DNA of 64,000 bases. It comes from Streptomyces caatingaensis (GTDB lineage Bacteria > Actinomycetota > Actinomycetes > Streptomycetales > Streptomycetaceae). The position numbers and the translations under genes are program-made. This document shows, one piece after another, positions 59,919-64,000 of the stretch (the stretch's first letter is position 1; every line of letters starts with the position of its first letter). Below the pieces are notes generated by a model. That model had not been told where the DNA came from. It made no database searches and was given only the letters and a program-made list of their open reading frames with translations. The stretch is from the NCBI RefSeq assembly GCF_001187435.1, contig NZ_LFXA01000002.1:1178001-1242000 (forward strand). The letters run 5' to 3'.

Positions 59919-61459
59919 AGCCAGTCCCGGCTCGCCCTCCACGCCTACCTGGAGTGGGGCGCCGCCTTCGTCGAACGTCTTCAGGGCTCCTTCGCCTTCG
60001 CCGTCTGGGACGCCCGCGCCGAGGAACTGCTGCTCGGCCGCGACAGAATGGGCCTCACGCCGCTCTACTATGCGCCGGTCGACGGCGGCGTGCTCTTCGG
60101 CTCCGAGAGCAAGGCCATCCTGGCCACCGGAGCCGTACCGGCCGAGGTCGACGCCGAGGGAATGCTCGAAATCCTCACGTACGCCGGCAGCCCCGAACAT
60201 GCCGTCTACCGGGGCATCCGCAAGGTGCGGGCCGGTTCGGTGGTGCGCGTCGACCGGACGGGCACGCGTGCCCGGCAGTACTGGCGGCTGGAGTACCGCG
60301 ACCACACGGACGACCGGGCGGCCACGGTCTCCACCGTCCGTGAACTCCTCACCGCGGCCGTCCGCGACCAGACCGGCCACCCCGGACCGGTGAGCTCCCT
60401 GCTCTCCGGAGGCTTGGACTCCAGCGCCATGGTCTGCCTCGCCGCCGGCCTCGACTCCCGGCGCCCACAGCGCACCTACACGGTGACCTTCAGCGACTAC
60501 GACCGCTACTTCCGCCCCAACCCCGTCCGCCCCGCGCCCGACACCCGATTCGTCCACGACGTGGCCGAACGGGCGGGAGCCGAACACACCACGGTCGTCC
60601 TGGACACCCCCAGCTGCTCGACCCGGTCGTACGGCTCGCCTCGCTGCGGGCCCGCGACCTCCCCAGCACCTTCGGGGACATGAACACATCCCTTTACCTG
60701 CTCTGCCGCGCCGTGCGGCGGCGAACGGGGATCGTGCTCTCCGGCGAGACGGCGGACTCCGTGTTCGGCGGCAACGTCTTCACCGACGACGGGAGGAGCG
60801 ACGGCGACATCCTGCCGTGGGTGGCCCTCGCCCGCCGCCACGGTGCCCGCCAGGCACTGGGCTGCGGCCTCCTCGACCCCGGTCTGCTCGCCCGGCTCGA
60901 CGTGACCGCCTATGCCGCGGACCGTCACCGCGAGGCCCGCCGGGAACTCGCCCTGCCCGCCCGCCTCCCGGCCGGCGAGCGCCGGTCCCGTCAGCACGCC
61001 TACGTGCAGCTCACCCGATGGGTGGAGAGCCAGCTCGCGCACAGCGAACGGATGGCGGCTGCCGTCGGGCTGCAGCTGAGAATGCCGTACACCGACACCC
61101 GCCTCGTCGAGTACGTCTTCAACGTCCCCGCCGCCCTGAAGTTCTTCGACGGACACGAGAAGAGCCTGCTGCGCGCGGCCACCGCGGACCTCCTGCCCCC
61201 GTCCGTCGTGCAACGCCGCAAGAGCCCGTTCCCAGTCACCGTCGAGCCCTCCTACCAGAAGGCGCTGGCCGAGGAGCTGAGGGAACTCGCCGCCCGGCGC
61301 GACGCACCGATCGCCCCGCTCCTCGACCGGGCGGCGGTGCGTGCGCTCCTCGACCGGCCCGGCGGCACCCCCGAGGACTGGATCACCCGCACAGATATGG
61401 AGACCGTTCTGTCGCTTGACGGCTGGCTGCGTCACTACGGCGTACGGCTCACCTTCTGA
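59919..61459 (+). pseudogene. Asparagine synthetase (AsnB-like), 5' truncated and frameshifted
   Basis: The first part (from 59919, frame 0) reads ESQSRLALHAYLEWGAAFVE and GSFAFAVWDARAEELLLGRD, the middle of the glutaminase domain, without any start codon or the N-terminal Cys; about 65 residues are missing because the MFS gene ends just before. The synthetase domain follows with SSLLSGGLDSSAMVCLA (PP-loop). At the C5 run 60607-60611 the frame is lost; adding one C gives DTPQLLDPVV and continues into the frame that ends at 61459 (TGIVLSGETADSVFGG, GLQLRMPYTDTRLVEYVFNV). The C-terminal part alone could be translated from ATG 60680 but would lack the glutaminase and PP-loop. In intact form it would amidate a carboxylate. 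Confidence 0.85.
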
Positions 61460-61528
61460 CCGCCGGGGGCCTCCCCGAAAACCCGTAACCCGCACCGGAA
61501 TGTGATCGAACAGGGAGGAGTACGTCCC

Positions 61529-62632
61529 ATGCCCGCCCATGTGCCCCCCGACCACGAGGACGACAACCGGCCCGCCCCCTCCGGCTTCTGGGAGTGGGTG
61601 TCCAGGAACGCCGAACTTCCCGCATTCGACCGCCTGTTGTTCCTCCTCTACGGAGTCAGGATCGTCGCCGTCCTGAACGTCGTGGCCGAACTCGACATCG
61701 CCGGCCTGATCCATGAACGCCCCAGGACGGCACGGGAACTCGCCGAGGCGACCGGCACGCAGGAGCGTGTTCTGCGCCGTGTGCTGAGGGCCGCCACGGC
61801 GATCGAGGTCTTCGCCGAACTGCCCGACGGCCGTTATGTGCTCACACCCGAGGCCGAATCGCTCGCACCGTCCGGCTTCGGCCTGCGCGACATGACACTC
61901 TTCAACACCGGTGAGATCTTCACCACCGGCTTCGCGGCCCTGCTGCACAGCGTCCGTACCGGCGAACCCGCCTTCGACCACGCTTTCGGCACGTCGCTGT
62001 ACGCGTACTTCGACGAACACCCGGCGGCGGGCGAGCTGTTCGACCGCTGCATGCTGCAGCGCAGCCGGCTGGTGATCAACGCGGGCGATCTGCTCGCCAC
62101 CACCGATCTCGGCCGCTTCTCGCGCATCGCCGACATCGGAGGCGGGCGGGGACACTTCCTCGGGGAAGTGCTCTCCCGGCACCGGCACATGACCGGCCTG
62201 CTGTTCGAGCGGCAGAGCGTACTGGATCACGCGCCCGCGCTGCTGGACCAGTACGGTGTCGAGGACCGGGTGGACCTGGTCGCCGGTGACTACTTCGAGG
62301 CGGTGCCGGCCGGCTGCGACGCCTACATGCTCAATGCCGTGCTCAACGCCTACGACGACGACCGCGCCGCGCACCTCCTGGAACGTGTCCGGGAGGCCAT
62401 CGGCACACGGGCCGATCCGAGGCTCCTCATCTGCGAGAAGGTCGTCAGCCACCAGCCGAACAAGTGGGACTACAGCAAGCTGGTCGACCTGGACCTGCTC
62501 GTGCTGACCGGCGGCGGTGAGCGAACGGCCGCCGAATGGCGGGAGCTGACCTCCCGGGCCGGTTTCGAGCTGGTGAGCGCACCCGCCCGGAAGGGCTCGC
62601 CCTGGACCGTCCTGGAGTGCCGCCCGGTGTGA
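61529..62632 (+). CDS. SAM-dependent methyltransferase, O-methyltransferase family 2 fold
   Basis: A 367-residue protein with an N-terminal winged-helix dimerisation domain (FLLYGVRIVAVLNVVAELDI) and a C-terminal SAM domain with IADIGGGRGHFLGEVL (motif I). Where plant-type and bacterial O-methyltransferases have a catalytic His in VLHDWDD, this protein has LNAVLNAYDDD, with Asn instead. It may therefore methylate by proximity alone or do other chemistry, as some anthracycline-pathway relatives do. ATG 61529 follows CAGGGAGGAG. It follows the broken asparagine synthetase gene and may be left over from the same biosynthetic cluster. Confidence 0.9.
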   Translation: MPAHVPPDHEDDNRPAPSGFWEWVSRNAELPAFDRLLFLLYGVRIVAVLNVVAELDIAGLIHERPRTARELAEATGTQERVLRRVLRAATAIEVFAELPDGRYVLTPEAESLAPSGFGLRDMTLFNTGEIFTTGFAALLHSVRTGEPAFDHAFGTSLYAYFDEHPAAGELFDRCMLQRSRLVINAGDLLATTDLGRFSRIADIGGGRGHFLGEVLSRHRHMTGLLFERQSVLDHAPALLDQYGVEDRVDLVAGDYFEAVPAGCDAYMLNAVLNAYDDDRAAHLLERVREAIGTRADPRLLICEKVVSHQPNKWDYSKLVDLDLLVLTGGGERTAAEWRELTSRAGFELVSAPARKGSPWTVLECRPV

Positions 62633-62791
62633 CCCGCGGCCCGCCGGGGCAGTATGGCGGGGCACGCGTCGCCACGGCGGCCCTCGGCCGGACCACCTCG
62701 ACGGCGGCGGGTCGCGACGGCCGGCCGCACCGGAGCCGTCCCCCGGGCCGAACCGCGCCGCCTGCGACCGCGCCGCCGAAGGAGCCGCGCC

Positions 62792-64000
<1,209 letters not shown>

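Noticed and set aside
59919..61459. Asparagine-synthetase-like gene as a lasso-peptide cyclase
   Set aside because: No lasso precursor, RRE or transglutaminase-like protease gene is nearby, and the glutaminase half resembles ordinary AsnB.

Overview
The window is chromosomal DNA from a high-GC actinomycete, almost certainly Streptomyces. Third codon positions are nearly always G or C, GTG starts and 4-base ATGA/GTGA overlaps are common, Shine-Dalgarno sequences are AGGAGG-type, and several genes look leaderless. The content (terpene synthases, many P450s, an NRPS-like enzyme, TetR/MFS pairs, AzlCD, an Mrp-like antiporter) also fits Streptomyces. No tRNA, rRNA, CRISPR array, insertion sequence or prophage gene was seen.

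Layout. 1-1.3 kb: 5' part of a catalase gene, cut by the window edge. 1.65-12.7 kb: a tightly coupled + strand operon for an activated heptose (GmhA-, HldE- and GmhB-like enzymes) with a UDP-xylose-synthase-like SDR, a NodU/CmcH-type carbamoyltransferase and five glycosyltransferases. 12.9-15.5 kb: MFS exporter and small membrane proteins. 15.5-23.8 kb: mostly minus-strand oxidative carbon metabolism (HAD phosphatase, Zn-alcohol dehydrogenase, enolase-superfamily dehydratase, a fused GMC oxidoreductase, a TPP oxidase). 23.8-27.6 kb: a compact Mrp-like cation/proton antiporter operon whose large subunit is frameshifted. 27.8-37.3 kb: small membrane proteins, a flavin monooxygenase, an ABC exporter, a GNAT, a gluconate permease with a divergent CitA/CitB-like two-component system, and MgtC.

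37.4-45.4 kb is a terpenoid locus: two divergent P450s, a class I terpene synthase overlapping one of them, a metallo-hydrolase, a second class I terpene synthase, and a divergent alpha/alpha-toroid protein with a class II cyclase-like DTDCT motif that is frameshifted as read. 45.4-49.8 kb: YciI, LysR, DoxX, an Lrp/AzlCD exporter module and a Tat-exported nucleoside deaminase. 49.8-56.9 kb: a second biosynthetic locus with a one-module A-PCP-reductase enzyme, two atypical P450s, a PPOX flavoprotein and an alpha/beta hydrolase. 57.3-62.6 kb: a TetR regulator, an MFS pump with a tandem operator, a decayed asparagine synthetase and an unusual O-methyltransferase-fold protein. The window ends inside an APC-family permease gene.

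Three genes (mrpD-like, toroid protein, asparagine synthetase) each lose their frame by one base at a C run. This may be systematic indel error in the assembly rather than real decay. It should be resolved before any of the three is called a pseudogene. Functions are inferred from motifs and neighbours only; no database search was possible.
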